Below are positions 26,559-36,617 of a DNA stretch of 64,000 nt, one piece after another (positions within the stretch are counted from its first letter, which is position 1; each line of letters begins with the position of its first letter). Source of the stretch: Holophagales bacterium. GTDB taxonomy: Bacteria; Acidobacteriota; Thermoanaerobaculia; Multivoradales; Multivoraceae. A model generated the notes under the pieces. The model was given only the letters and a program-made list of their open reading frames with translations. It ran no database searches and was not told the DNA's origin. The position numbers and the translations under genes are program-made. The stretch is taken from the NCBI GenBank assembly GCA_009843505.1, contig VYDI01000020.1, forward strand, positions 1 through 64,000, written 5' to 3'.

Positions 26559-28424
26559 ATGACGCTCCCGATCGCAGGGCAGACGGATGCCGGCAAGGCC
26601 GCTGAAGCAACCGTCTCCGATGTCGTCATTCGCTTCGCCGGCGATTCGGGCGACGGCATGCAGCTCACCGGCACCCAGTTCACGAACACGTCGGCGCTGA
26701 TCGGCAACGACCTCTCCACGCTGCCCGACTTCCCGGCCGAAATCCGGGCGCCGGCCGGGACGCTGCCTGGCGTTTCCGCCTTCCAGGTCCGGATCGCCGA
26801 CCACGACATCCACACTCCCGGCGACGCGCCGGACGTGCTCGTCGCGATGAACCCGGCGGCGCTCAAGGCGAACCTCCGCGACCTGCGCGACAACGGCGTG
26901 ATCATCGTCAACACGGACGAGTTCACGCCGCGCAACCTGAAGCGCGCCGGCTACGAGTCGAACCCGCTCGAGGACGACAGCCTGAACGCCTTCCGGCTGT
27001 ACCAGGTCGCCCTCACGACGATGACCCGGCGGGCGCTGGAGGAGAGCGAACTCGACGTCCGTTCCAAGGACAGGTGCAAGAACTTCCTCGCCCTGGGGAT
27101 GATCTACTGGCTGTTCAGCCGGCCCCTCGAACCGACGATCGACTGGCTGCGGGTCAAGTTCCGCCGCCGGCCCGAGATTGCCGAGGCGAACGTCAAGGTG
27201 ATGAAGGCGGGCTGGAACTTCTGCGACATCACCGATGCCTTCCAGGTGCGGTACGACGTCGAGCCGGCCAAGCTCGAGCCCGGCACCTACCGCAGCATCC
27301 ACGGTAACTCGGCGCTGGCAATCGGTCTGGTCGCCGCGAGCCGCAGGAGCGGCCTGCCCCTGTTCCTCGGTGCCTACCCGATCACGCCGGCGAGCGATGT
27401 CCTCCACGAGCTGGCGACCTACAAGCACTTCGGCGTCACCACCTACCAGGCCGAGGACGAGATCGCCGCGGTCTGCTCCGCGATCGGTGCGTCCTTCGGC
27501 GGGGCGCTCGGCGTCAGCTGCTCGAGCGGACCCGGCATCGCGCTCAAGGCCGAGGGCATCAACCTCGCGGTGATGGTCGAGCTGCCGCTCGTGATCTGCG
27601 ACATTCAGCGCGGCGGACCGTCGACCGGTCTGCCGACGAAGACGGAGCAGGCCGACCTGCTGCAGGTCATGTTCGGTCGCAACAACGAGTCGCCGGTGCC
27701 GGTGATTGCCGCGTCCTCGCCCGCCGACTGTTTCGACACGGCCCTCGAGGCGGTGCGCCTGGCGACCACGTACATGACCCCGGTCGTCCTGCTTTCGGAC
27801 GGCTACATCGCGAACGGCGCCGAACCCTGGCGCATCCCCGAAGTCGAGGACCTCCCAGACCTCCGGGTCGATTTCCACCAGGAGGCCGACGGCTTCATGC
27901 CCTACATGCGAAACCAGGAAACCCTGGCCCGCCCCTGGGCGATCCCGGGCACTCCGGGGCTCGAGCACCGGATCGGCGGTCTCGAGAAGGAAGACGTCAC
28001 CGGAAACGTGAACTACGAACCGGAGAACCACGACCACATGGTGCGGCTCCGCGCCGAGAAGGTCGCCCGGATCGCGAACGAGATTCCCGAGATCGAGATC
28101 GAAGGACCGCAGAGCGGCAAGCTCCTCGTCCTCGGCTGGGGCAGCACACTCGGCGCCATCACCGGCGCCGTGAACCAGGCATGGGCCGACGGCCTCACGG
28201 TCAGTCGCGCCCACCTGAAGCACCTCAACCCGTTCCCGCGCAACCTGGGCGACGTGCTCGATCGCTTCGAGCGCGTCCTCGTGCCCGAGATGAACCTGGG
28301 CCAGTTGGCCCTGCTGCTGCGCGCCCGCTACCTGAAAGACATCGAGACCTACTCCAAGGTCGAAGGCAAACCCTTCACGCGGGACGAGATCCTCCATCGG
28401 ATCCAGCAGATGGCCGGAGCTTGA
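26559..28424 (+). CDS. korA: 2-oxoacid:ferredoxin oxidoreductase, fused gamma-alpha subunit
   Basis: A 621-residue protein from ATG 26559; the longer frame upstream is not protein-like. Residues about 20-200 form the gamma domain, starting VVIRFAGDSGDGMQLTG, and about 245-620 the alpha/pyrimidine-binding domain (GAYPITPASDVLHELA, QAEDEIAAVCSAIGASFGG, SSGPGIALK). With KorB it oxidatively decarboxylates 2-oxoglutarate or a related 2-oxoacid to the acyl-CoA and reduces ferredoxin. The gamma-alpha fusion without separate delta subunit is the two-subunit Kor type known from Mycobacterium and many others. korB follows after 4 bp. Confidence 0.93.
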   Translation: MTLPIAGQTDAGKAAEATVSDVVIRFAGDSGDGMQLTGTQFTNTSALIGNDLSTLPDFPAEIRAPAGTLPGVSAFQVRIADHDIHTPGDAPDVLVAMNPAALKANLRDLRDNGVIIVNTDEFTPRNLKRAGYESNPLEDDSLNAFRLYQVALTTMTRRALEESELDVRSKDRCKNFLALGMIYWLFSRPLEPTIDWLRVKFRRRPEIAEANVKVMKAGWNFCDITDAFQVRYDVEPAKLEPGTYRSIHGNSALAIGLVAASRRSGLPLFLGAYPITPASDVLHELATYKHFGVTTYQAEDEIAAVCSAIGASFGGALGVSCSSGPGIALKAEGINLAVMVELPLVICDIQRGGPSTGLPTKTEQADLLQVMFGRNNESPVPVIAASSPADCFDTALEAVRLATTYMTPVVLLSDGYIANGAEPWRIPEVEDLPDLRVDFHQEADGFMPYMRNQETLARPWAIPGTPGLEHRIGGLEKEDVTGNVNYEPENHDHMVRLRAEKVARIANEIPEIEIEGPQSGKLLVLGWGSTLGAITGAVNQAWADGLTVSRAHLKHLNPFPRNLGDVLDRFERVLVPEMNLGQLALLLRARYLKDIETYSKVEGKPFTRDEILHRIQQMAGA

Positions 28425-28428
28425 AGCA

Positions 28429-29487
<1,059 letters not shown>

Positions 29488-29506
29488 AGGCGGGCGGCGG
29501 ACCTCT

Positions 29507-31222
29507 GTGAAGTCCCGGCGAACCCTCCCGGTCGCCTGGCTTCTCGCGGTCTTCGTGTGGGAGGCTGCGCCGGCACCGGGCCAGGAGGTGGAGATCCCGG
29601 AGGTGTTCTCGGAGACGATCGACGTGCGCGTCGTGAACGTCGAGGTGGTCGTTACCGACCGTCAGGGGAACCGCGTCCAGGGCCTGAAACCGCCGGACTT
29701 CGAACTCCTGGTCGACGGCAAGCCAACACCGATCGACTACTTCACTGAGATCGAGGACGGCCTCGCCCTGGGGGCCCGGAATGGCGATATGGCCGCGGTG
29801 CCGAGCGTGGACCCGAACGCGCCGGTGGGCACGAACTTCCTGATCTTCATCGACGACCTGTTCTCGATCGAGCGGGACCGGAACAGGGTGCTCGACCGCC
29901 TGGCGAACGACATTGGCGAACTCGGTCCAGCAGACCGGATCGCCGCGGTTGCCTACGACGGCCAGACCGTGGAAACGCTAACGGCCTGGACGAAGTCGGC
30001 AGGCCAGTTCAAAGACGCGATGGACCGGGCCCGCTCCCGGCCAGCCCACGGTCTGCAGCAACTCTCGGCACGGAACCAGGTCGTACAAGACCAGCAACTG
30101 ATGGCCGAACACGAAGCAGGCAGGGATCAGAGCGGCCTACTCGAATCCGGGCAGCAGGTCTCATCGGGCTTGAGCGGCGACAACTCCAGACTAGGCCTTT
30201 CGTACCGGGAAAAGACGAGCAACCAGTTGGAGAGTTCCGTGCTCGCGGCAATGGCCACCATGCGCCAGTTCGCCAACCGGTCCGGCCGCAAGGTGATGCT
30301 GGTACTCGCCGGAGGCTGGCCGAGATCGGTCGAGATCTTCGCCAGGGAGCGCTTGCCCGGCAGTACCCTCCCCGTCGACCGCAGAGTGATGAGCGAGCAC
30401 GAGCTGTACGGTCCGCTGGTGTCTACCGCGAACCTGATCGGCTTCTCGCTCTACCCGGTGGATCTGCCGGGCCTCACCAGAGACTTCTTCGGCGACGCGT
30501 CGAGAGGGTTCGGCGCCAACGCTCAGCCCGACGGCACGGGAGCGGCGCCGGGAACTCTCGAGAAGGAAGACACCATCCACAGCGCCCTGCACCTGTTGGC
30601 CTCCTCGACAGGAGGCGTGCCGCTGATGAACGCGCGCCGCGACCTGGCCCTGGCCAGCGTGGTGGCGGACACCCGCTCGTACTACTGGCTCGGTTTCGAA
30701 CCCCAACGACGCGAGAACAACAGGTTCCACGAGATCGAGGTACGCCTCGTAGGCCGAGCCGACCTCAACGCCCGCACACGCGAGGGCTACGTGGACATGT
30801 CGCGCGACCACGAACTCGACATGACCGCGAAGGCGGCTCTGCTGTTCGGCGACCCGCCCGAGGCCCTGCCGCTCCAGGTGCACTTCTCCGAACCGGTACG
30901 CGCCGGCCGCCGCAGGATGTCCGTGCACGTCGAGGTGGCGATCCCCCTCGACGAAATCCAGCTCCTGCCCGTCGCCGGCGAGTGGCTGAGCGTGGTGGAG
31001 ATTCGCGTGACCGCGATGGACGGCGCCGGCAACCGCTCCGAAGTGTCCTTCGAGAAGGTCCCGATCGCCGGCTCCCAGGAACCGCAGCCGGGCCAGATCT
31101 TCTACTACGAGACGGATCTGGAGCTCCGCCGCCGCGAACACTCGTACGTGATCACGGTGCACGACCCCTTGACGGGGACGAACCTGACCTCGACCGGGAA
31201 GCTCGGTCCGAAGTCGATCTAG
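29507..31222 (+). CDS. Acidobacterial VWFA-related domain protein
   Basis: A 571-residue exported protein starting at GTG 29507 after a GGCGGA ribosome-binding site. A signal peptide (LPVAWLLAVFVWEAAPAPGQ) is followed by a characteristic opening: VRVVNVEVVVTDRQG and LKPPDFELLVDGKPTPIDYF. The VWA-like region begins at LIFIDDLFSI (about 107-116), a modified MIDAS. This layout matches the VWFA-related family that is greatly expanded in Acidobacteria. The C-terminal part (about 445-565) is a separate beta domain. The function is unknown, probably surface adhesion or assembly. It follows korB by 19 bp but is likely unrelated. Confidence 0.85.
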   Translation: MKSRRTLPVAWLLAVFVWEAAPAPGQEVEIPEVFSETIDVRVVNVEVVVTDRQGNRVQGLKPPDFELLVDGKPTPIDYFTEIEDGLALGARNGDMAAVPSVDPNAPVGTNFLIFIDDLFSIERDRNRVLDRLANDIGELGPADRIAAVAYDGQTVETLTAWTKSAGQFKDAMDRARSRPAHGLQQLSARNQVVQDQQLMAEHEAGRDQSGLLESGQQVSSGLSGDNSRLGLSYREKTSNQLESSVLAAMATMRQFANRSGRKVMLVLAGGWPRSVEIFARERLPGSTLPVDRRVMSEHELYGPLVSTANLIGFSLYPVDLPGLTRDFFGDASRGFGANAQPDGTGAAPGTLEKEDTIHSALHLLASSTGGVPLMNARRDLALASVVADTRSYYWLGFEPQRRENNRFHEIEVRLVGRADLNARTREGYVDMSRDHELDMTAKAALLFGDPPEALPLQVHFSEPVRAGRRRMSVHVEVAIPLDEIQLLPVAGEWLSVVEIRVTAMDGAGNRSEVSFEKVPIAGSQEPQPGQIFYYETDLELRRREHSYVITVHDPLTGTNLTSTGKLGPKSI

Positions 31223-31271
31223 GAGCCTGCGCCGCAAGACGCAGCGAAGCGAGTCTCGGGGCGCAGGCTCC
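31222..31271. terminator. Hairpin between convergent VWA and coaD genes
   Basis: A 12-bp perfect inverted repeat (31222-31233 with 31260-31271) starts on the last base of the VWA stop codon. A second, smaller pair (CCGAAAC 31291-31297, GTTTCGG 31314-31320) follows. Together they fill the 131-bp convergent gap and probably act as a bidirectional terminator, although no T-run is seen. Confidence 0.55.
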
Positions 31272-31353
31272 GCCGTGCGGACGGGATGGGCCGAAACACC
31301 GAGCCCGCGAGGGGTTTCGGGGCGCTAGGGGCCTCGGAGGGCCGCGCGCCGTC

Positions 31354-31836
31354 TCAGCCCAGCTTCCGCCGTAGCGCCTCCAGCACCACCGGCGGCACGA
31401 CGCCCGACAGGTTGCCGTCGAGGCTGCCGACCTCCTTGGTCAGCCGGCTCGAAAGGTAGATCCACTCGGGCGCCGGGAGCAGGAAGATCGTGTCGATGCC
31501 CGGGGCGAGGCGGCGGTTCATCAGGGTCATCGGCAGTTCGTAGTCGAAGTCGGCGCCGGAGCGGAGGCCGCGGACGACCGCGGTAGCGTTCCGTTCGCGG
31601 GCATAGTCGACGAGGAGGCCACTGAAGCTCTCGACCCGGCAATCGCCGGAGTCGCCGACCAGGTCGCGTAGCAGATCGATCCGCTCCTCCACCGAGAACA
31701 GGGCCTGCTTCTGCTCGTTGTAGAGGACGGCGATGTAGAGCACATCGAAGAGCCGGCGGGCGCGCTCGATCAGGTCGACGTGGCCGTTGTGGACCGGGTC
31801 GAAGGAACCCGGGAAGACACCGATTCTCTGGGTCAC
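31354..31836 (-). CDS. coaD: Phosphopantetheine adenylyltransferase
   Basis: A 160-residue enzyme from GTG 31836, which overlaps the preceding stop (GTGA). The nucleotidyltransferase signature GSFDPVHNGH lies at 10-19. Further conserved pieces are VVRGLRSGADFDYELPMTLMN and a C-terminal YLSSRLTKEVGSLDGNLSG, where the usual ISSTRIKE is modified. It catalyses ATP plus 4'-phosphopantetheine to dephospho-CoA, the penultimate step of CoA synthesis. Its place at the end of an envelope-protein operon is unusual but the enzyme looks complete. Confidence 0.95.
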   Translation of the reverse strand: MTQRIGVFPGSFDPVHNGHVDLIERARRLFDVLYIAVLYNEQKQALFSVEERIDLLRDLVGDSGDCRVESFSGLLVDYARERNATAVVRGLRSGADFDYELPMTLMNRRLAPGIDTIFLLPAPEWIYLSSRLTKEVGSLDGNLSGVVPPVVLEALRRKLG

Positions 31837-34124
31837 TGGCCGCTCCCGAGCTGATCTGAGAGGTCGATCGTGGTCACGTTGTGGGCGGCGTCGGTCAGCC
31901 GCAGGAGCAGCAGCCGGGCGCCCTCCAGAGCCGTGACGGAGAGCGTCTCGCGTTGGCTGTCGAGGAGGCCGTCCTCGACCCGGACGGAACGCCACTCGTC
32001 GGCGTCGACGCTGATCACCGCTTCGCGCAGCGGGCTCCAGGCGTCCTCGACCACCGCGGTCACCCGGTCGCCGTCGCGAGTCGCGGAGACGAGCCGGGCC
32101 GGGCTGTGGTCGACCACCACCGCGGCCGATATCTCCTCCGCCTCCAGCGCCTCACCGGCGACGTTGTCGAGCCGGTCGCTGGCTTCCACACGGAAGCGGT
32201 AGACGCCGTCCGGCAGCACCGTGGCATCGAAGCTGAAGAACGTCGCCTTCAGGTCGTCCGCCACTTCGAGCCACAGCGCCTCCGGGTCGCCCGCCTCTTC
32301 TCCGGACGCGGCCAGCGCCGCCTCGCGGGCGAACGAGAGCCGGTACCGGAGACGATCCTTGTTCGGATCCTCGGCCTCCCAGCGCAGGGTCCGGTAGCCG
32401 AGCTTCCAGAGGGCCTTGGTGGAGCCTCTCTGGGTCTGTGCCGGGTCGCCGACGACGGTGAAGATGCGGTCGCGGTTCGGGTGGGCCGGTTCGTAGGCCT
32501 GGTTCGAGGGGTTGAAGTTCGTCGGTACCAGGATCGTGCCCGCAGGCAGTACGTCCAGCTTCTTGATCTCCGGCTTGCGGTTGTGCTGGCGGTAGGTGAC
32601 CTCGACCGCCACGACCTCGGGGGTCCGGTCGCCGCTGCCGCGAAGTTCGGCCCGCCACTGCAGGTACCGACCCGGCGGCAGGTCGGAGAGCGGCGCCTCC
32701 CGCGTCGCGGAGGCCGTGGTCCACCCGGACCAGGTCTCGTCCGGCGTCGAGCTCATGCCGCTGCGGGCGGAGAGCGCGACCTCGACTCCGTCGGCGGCGC
32801 GACCGCGCCAGCGGATCGAGCCGAAGCTCGCCACCGACGACGCGTCGAGCGGCTTCGCGGTGACTGTGCCCCGCTCCGCCAGCCCGGCGGACCCGCCGCC
32901 GACGAAACCGTAGACGGCAGCCGCGTTCGTGCTGGCGAAGACGGGACCTGCCGGCCCCTCCGCAAGTCCGACGATCTGGCCCTGGTCGAGGTCCTTCTCC
33001 AGCACCATCTGCTCGTTCTGGTAGCTGAACAGCTTGCCTTCCTGGCCGGTGGCGACCCAAAGCCTGCCCTGCTGGTAGCTCAGGGCATACACCGTCTCGG
33101 CCTCGAACTTCCAGATCGACTCGACCGAGCCGCTCCCGTCGATTCGCAGCACCTCGGAACGAGGTCCCTTGAACGAAGCGGCGCGGCTGCCGACCGAGAT
33201 TGCCCCTGCCTGGGCCGTGACCTGTGTCGTCTGGTCGTTCGATTCCGTTGGACTGCCGCCGTTACCCCCCGTGCGGCTGGTGGCCCCGCTCGACGAGCCG
33301 CTCGAAGAGGATCGCCGCGCGCTGCTCAGGTCGACGAAGCTCGCCTCGGACGCCAGGGCGGTCGCGTAGAAGGCGCCTTCCTCGGCCGGAACGATCGCCA
33401 GCACCTCCGGCCCGGCCGCGTCGTAGAGGGTGCGGGCCGCTCCCTCGGTGTCGATCTCCAGCAGGAGACCCTCGCCAGCCGTGCCGGCGAACAGCGTGCC
33501 GTCCGCGCGCCGGGCGAGCGAGCGGATGTGCAGATCCGTGCTGTCGTAGAGCAACGTCGACTCGCCACTTCCCAGGTCGACACGATGAAGCTTGCCCTCC
33601 GGGCCGGTGCCCACCAGCAGACCGCCGTCACCGTCGCCCAGAAGCGCCCAGATGTACTTCGCCTCCGGATCGAACACGACCTCGACTTCCCCGTCCGGGC
33701 GCTTGCGGTACACCTTGCCGTCCGGCGACGAACCAGCGTAGACGACACCGTCGCCGTCGACCCAGACCGCGAAGATCTCCGGTTCCTCGGCCACGAAGAG
33801 CTCCGCAACCGAGCCGGCGTTGCTATCGGCGGTGATCTCGAGCACCTTGCCCGAGTTGCCGGTCCCGGCCGCGAAGCGGCCGTTCGCGCCGGCGAAGGAG
33901 AACAGGAAAGGCTCGGAGAGGGTGGCGAACTGCTCCGCGCGCTGCGCCAGCCTCAGGACTCCCAGGCGATCGACGCTGACGTCGACGAGTTCGCCGGCAA
34001 GGAAGGCGGCCTGACTGTCGGCGCGCCAGATCTGGACCTCCGAGGCGGCGACAGTCCCGCCGGCGGCGAGCAGCAGGATCCCGACCGCGGCCATCGCCGC
34101 GGCGCCCCCGTGTCTGCTTCTCAC
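31833..34124 (-). CDS. Exported beta-propeller protein with C-terminal Fn3-like region
   Basis: A 763-residue protein starting at GTG 34124, overlapping the upstream stop by 4 bp. A signal peptide (AAVGILLLAAGGTVAASE) is followed by about 430 residues of WD/NHL-like blades (GRFAAGTGNSGKVLEI, GDGGLLVGTGPEGKLHRVD, GTLFAGTAGEGLLLEID). A low-complexity Ser/Gly/Thr linker lies at about 280-320. The second half has Fn3-like features (LQWRAELRGSGDRTPEVVAV, GVYRFRVEASDRLDN). No enzyme motif is present. Its tight coupling to the S55 peptidase-like gene suggests they work together at the envelope. Confidence 0.75.
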   Translation of the reverse strand: MRSRHGGAAAMAAVGILLLAAGGTVAASEVQIWRADSQAAFLAGELVDVSVDRLGVLRLAQRAEQFATLSEPFLFSFAGANGRFAAGTGNSGKVLEITADSNAGSVAELFVAEEPEIFAVWVDGDGVVYAGSSPDGKVYRKRPDGEVEVVFDPEAKYIWALLGDGDGGLLVGTGPEGKLHRVDLGSGESTLLYDSTDLHIRSLARRADGTLFAGTAGEGLLLEIDTEGAARTLYDAAGPEVLAIVPAEEGAFYATALASEASFVDLSSARRSSSSGSSSGATSRTGGNGGSPTESNDQTTQVTAQAGAISVGSRAASFKGPRSEVLRIDGSGSVESIWKFEAETVYALSYQQGRLWVATGQEGKLFSYQNEQMVLEKDLDQGQIVGLAEGPAGPVFASTNAAAVYGFVGGGSAGLAERGTVTAKPLDASSVASFGSIRWRGRAADGVEVALSARSGMSSTPDETWSGWTTASATREAPLSDLPPGRYLQWRAELRGSGDRTPEVVAVEVTYRQHNRKPEIKKLDVLPAGTILVPTNFNPSNQAYEPAHPNRDRIFTVVGDPAQTQRGSTKALWKLGYRTLRWEAEDPNKDRLRYRLSFAREAALAASGEEAGDPEALWLEVADDLKATFFSFDATVLPDGVYRFRVEASDRLDNVAGEALEAEEISAAVVVDHSPARLVSATRDGDRVTAVVEDAWSPLREAVISVDADEWRSVRVEDGLLDSQRETLSVTALEGARLLLLRLTDAAHNVTTIDLSDQLGSGQ

Positions 34125-35998
34125 GGCGTGGTACCTGGCAGGATCTGGAGGTCGATCCGGAACAGACCGTCGAGCGGAGTGCCGAGATCGCGACCGTCTT
34201 CGCTGACGATCGCCAAGTTCAGGGCCCTCGGCTCCCCCTGCAGCGGCGACGCCTGCCATATCGACCGCACGGTAGCCGGCAGGTCCGGCATCGGCCGACC
34301 TTCGACGATCAGTCCGCGCGCCGGTACCACGCCGAGCGCGGCGAGCCGGCTCTGCGACTTGAAGGACCGCAGCAGTTTCAGCTCGTCCTCGAGAGAGGAG
34401 GCCTTGCCTGGCTGAAGCTGGAGCCGGGCGGCGTCGATGCTGACGCCGTCGCCCACGAACAGGTAGTAGCGGCCGGGTCGACGGTCCTCGGGCACGACCA
34501 CGTCCAGCGTCTCCTGGAAGCGGTCGCCGCGGTGCCGGCGCAGGTCGAAGACGACCTGGACCGTATCGCCCGCGCGGACACGGCTGGACGATGCCTGGGC
34601 CCGCTCGATCGTGATCGTGCGCGGGGCGTGACCCTGGCTCAGTGTCAGGTCGATGCCCTCGACCTCCACCGCCTCGTAATCCGAGTGGACGAGGGCGCCC
34701 ACCAGGGCGATGAGGTAGAAGGCGGCGCGCGTGCCGGGGTTCGAGCCGTCGAAGACCTGACGCAGCGGCACGTCGGCGTGGCCTCGCAGCCGCAAGGTAC
34801 CGGTCATGTCGAGACTGCTCTCGCCGGCGCCGTACGAAGCCGAATCGAGCGCCTGCATGGTCGGGATGCCGACCAGAGACGGCAACATGATGGGCAGGTC
34901 GGCGAGCCGGAGGTCGAAGCGCCGAGACTCGCCGTTCGGCGTCTCGACGTCGATCGTCATCGGGATCGTCCGTGCCTCGGCCCCGAGCGTGCCCCTGAGC
35001 CCGGCGAAGCGGTCCTGGTCGAAGGCGCCGACCACCGGACCGATGTTGCTGAGCCGGGTCGAGCTGCTGAGCCGGGAGACGACGCCCACCACCTCGACCG
35101 TCGCCATCGGCACCCCCAGGGGCCCCACTCCAAGATAGGGATGGCCCATGGCCAGCACTTCACCATCCTCCACCCGGGTAACCGTGCCGCCGACGGCGAG
35201 CTTCAGATCGCCGTCGATCAGGACGCCCGCTACCGCGCTGCCCGCGCCCAGGTCGGGTGCGTCGGAGCCCTCGGCGCGCCCGGCGGGAGCGGCGGCGAGC
35301 ATCCGACGCACGGGCTCGCCGAAGCCGAACGTGGCGATCGAGGCTCCGCGGCCGCCCCAGTCGGACGGCGCCAGCAGAGCCCCAAGCTGCTCCGCCACGA
35401 CTTCGCGGACTGCCCCGGCCACGTCTTCCGGAGGTTCTAGGATCTGCCGCACCGAGCGCTCGAACGGCGCGGGCGTTCCCGGAGCCGACAGGCCGAGCGA
35501 GCCGCCGGCCGCATCGCCTGGATCGAGCGTGCTCAACTGCCGCATCGCGGCGATCGGCGTGATCAACGCCAGGGCCTCGCTGGTGAACGCCCAGGAGTAG
35601 GCCACGGCGCCGGCCAGGCGGTCGTCGATGTAGACCGGGCTGCCGCTCATTCCGGCCACCACGCCCGACTCCTCGAGCCCCTTGCCACTCAGACGGGCGA
35701 CGATGAAGCTCGTGCCGGGGTCCATCTCGCGCAGGACGCCGACGATCTCCACACCGAAGCGCTCCGGCTCGGAGCCTGCGAACACGGACAGACCGTAGCC
35801 GGTCTGGCCGCGCGAGACCTCGTCGACCCCGATCTCGTCGCCGGCCAGGTCGACCGCGGGCGCCCCGTCGGTAAGCGAAGCGGCGAGAGGCTCCTGAGCC
35901 TGAATCGGAGCTGCTGCCCGGAGCAGCAACCAGACGCCGAAGAAACCGGCAAGGGAGGCGGCGAAACGGCTCACGGTCTTGGGTGTCCTGGACCTCAC
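34121..35998 (-). CDS. SpoIVB (S55) peptidase-like exported protein
   Basis: A 625-residue protein from GTG 35998 with a signal peptide (FFGVWLLLRAAAPIQAQE). Residues about 55-160 carry the SpoIVB S55 pattern: SRGQTGYGLSVFAGSEPERF, then GMSGSPVYIDDRLAGAVAYS with the likely nucleophile Ser at about 120. The remaining 450 residues are beta-rich and unique to this long form. SpoIVB in Bacillus cleaves SpoIVFA during sporulation, but no sporulation genes are here; long S55-like proteins occur in non-sporulating Acidobacteria and relatives. The role is probably an envelope protease or a secreted serine protease. Confidence 0.82.
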   Translation of the reverse strand: MRSRTPKTVSRFAASLAGFFGVWLLLRAAAPIQAQEPLAASLTDGAPAVDLAGDEIGVDEVSRGQTGYGLSVFAGSEPERFGVEIVGVLREMDPGTSFIVARLSGKGLEESGVVAGMSGSPVYIDDRLAGAVAYSWAFTSEALALITPIAAMRQLSTLDPGDAAGGSLGLSAPGTPAPFERSVRQILEPPEDVAGAVREVVAEQLGALLAPSDWGGRGASIATFGFGEPVRRMLAAAPAGRAEGSDAPDLGAGSAVAGVLIDGDLKLAVGGTVTRVEDGEVLAMGHPYLGVGPLGVPMATVEVVGVVSRLSSSTRLSNIGPVVGAFDQDRFAGLRGTLGAEARTIPMTIDVETPNGESRRFDLRLADLPIMLPSLVGIPTMQALDSASYGAGESSLDMTGTLRLRGHADVPLRQVFDGSNPGTRAAFYLIALVGALVHSDYEAVEVEGIDLTLSQGHAPRTITIERAQASSSRVRAGDTVQVVFDLRRHRGDRFQETLDVVVPEDRRPGRYYLFVGDGVSIDAARLQLQPGKASSLEDELKLLRSFKSQSRLAALGVVPARGLIVEGRPMPDLPATVRSIWQASPLQGEPRALNLAIVSEDGRDLGTPLDGLFRIDLQILPGTTP

Positions 35999-36019
35999 GA
36001 CTGCGCCGGCCGCGGGTGT

Positions 36020-36607
36020 CTAGATCTGGAAGCGCCCGCGGCGCAACACCCGCAAACCGGCGGAAGTCCAAGATACCACGGTGGATGCCAGCCCCCCGGG
36101 GGTCCGCTCGCCGCCAAGCACCAGCGCGCCGGCGGCGTGGAGGATCGGTTCGAGGTCCGCCAGGTCACACGCGGGCGGCTCGCCGCTCCGGTTCGCGCTG
36201 GTCGCGGTCAGCGGATGACCAAGAGTCTGAAGAAGTGCACGGAGTCGGTCGTGGTCCGGCACCCGCACCGCCAGCGTGTCTCCCCCGGCCGCCGCCGGCA
36301 CGGACAGGCCGGCGCGAAGCGGTGCCACCACGGTGAGGGGCGCCGGCCAGTGTGCTTCGGCAAGACGGATCGACTCGTTCGGTTCGAGGCCGAGGTCGAT
36401 GGCCTGTTCAAGGCTGGCCACCACGACCGGCAGCGGCTTGCCGCGTTCACGCTCCTTGAGGCGGTAGATGGCCTCGACGCCGCTTGCGGAAAGGGGATCC
36501 ACGGCCAGACCGTAGGAGGATTCAGTCGGGATCGCCAGAATCCGCCCTTGGGAGAGAGCGTCCTTCACCTCGTTCAGGTTGCCGTCCCAGGGCCATACGT
36601 CCAACAC
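36020..36607 (-). CDS. Threonylcarbamoyl-AMP synthase (Sua5/YciO/TsaC family)
   Basis: A 195-residue YrdC-domain protein starting at GTG 36607. Substrate-binding pieces are PTESSYGLAVDPLSASGVE near residue 27, YRLKERERGKPLPVVVA and TATSANRSGEPPA near 134. It should make threonylcarbamoyl-AMP from threonine, bicarbonate and ATP for the t6A37 tRNA modification. Length matches the short TsaC form, without the Sua5 C-terminal domain; YciO is the paralog that could be confused with it. It lies 10 bp after recN on the same strand. Confidence 0.88.
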   Translation of the reverse strand: MLDVWPWDGNLNEVKDALSQGRILAIPTESSYGLAVDPLSASGVEAIYRLKERERGKPLPVVVASLEQAIDLGLEPNESIRLAEAHWPAPLTVVAPLRAGLSVPAAAGGDTLAVRVPDHDRLRALLQTLGHPLTATSANRSGEPPACDLADLEPILHAAGALVLGGERTPGGLASTVVSWTSAGLRVLRRGRFQI

Positions 36608-36617
36608 TAGAGCCCGC

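Noticed and set aside
31881..34415. 844-residue open frame on the plus strand
   Set aside because: Antisense to the propeller gene. Low-complexity composition and no start context.
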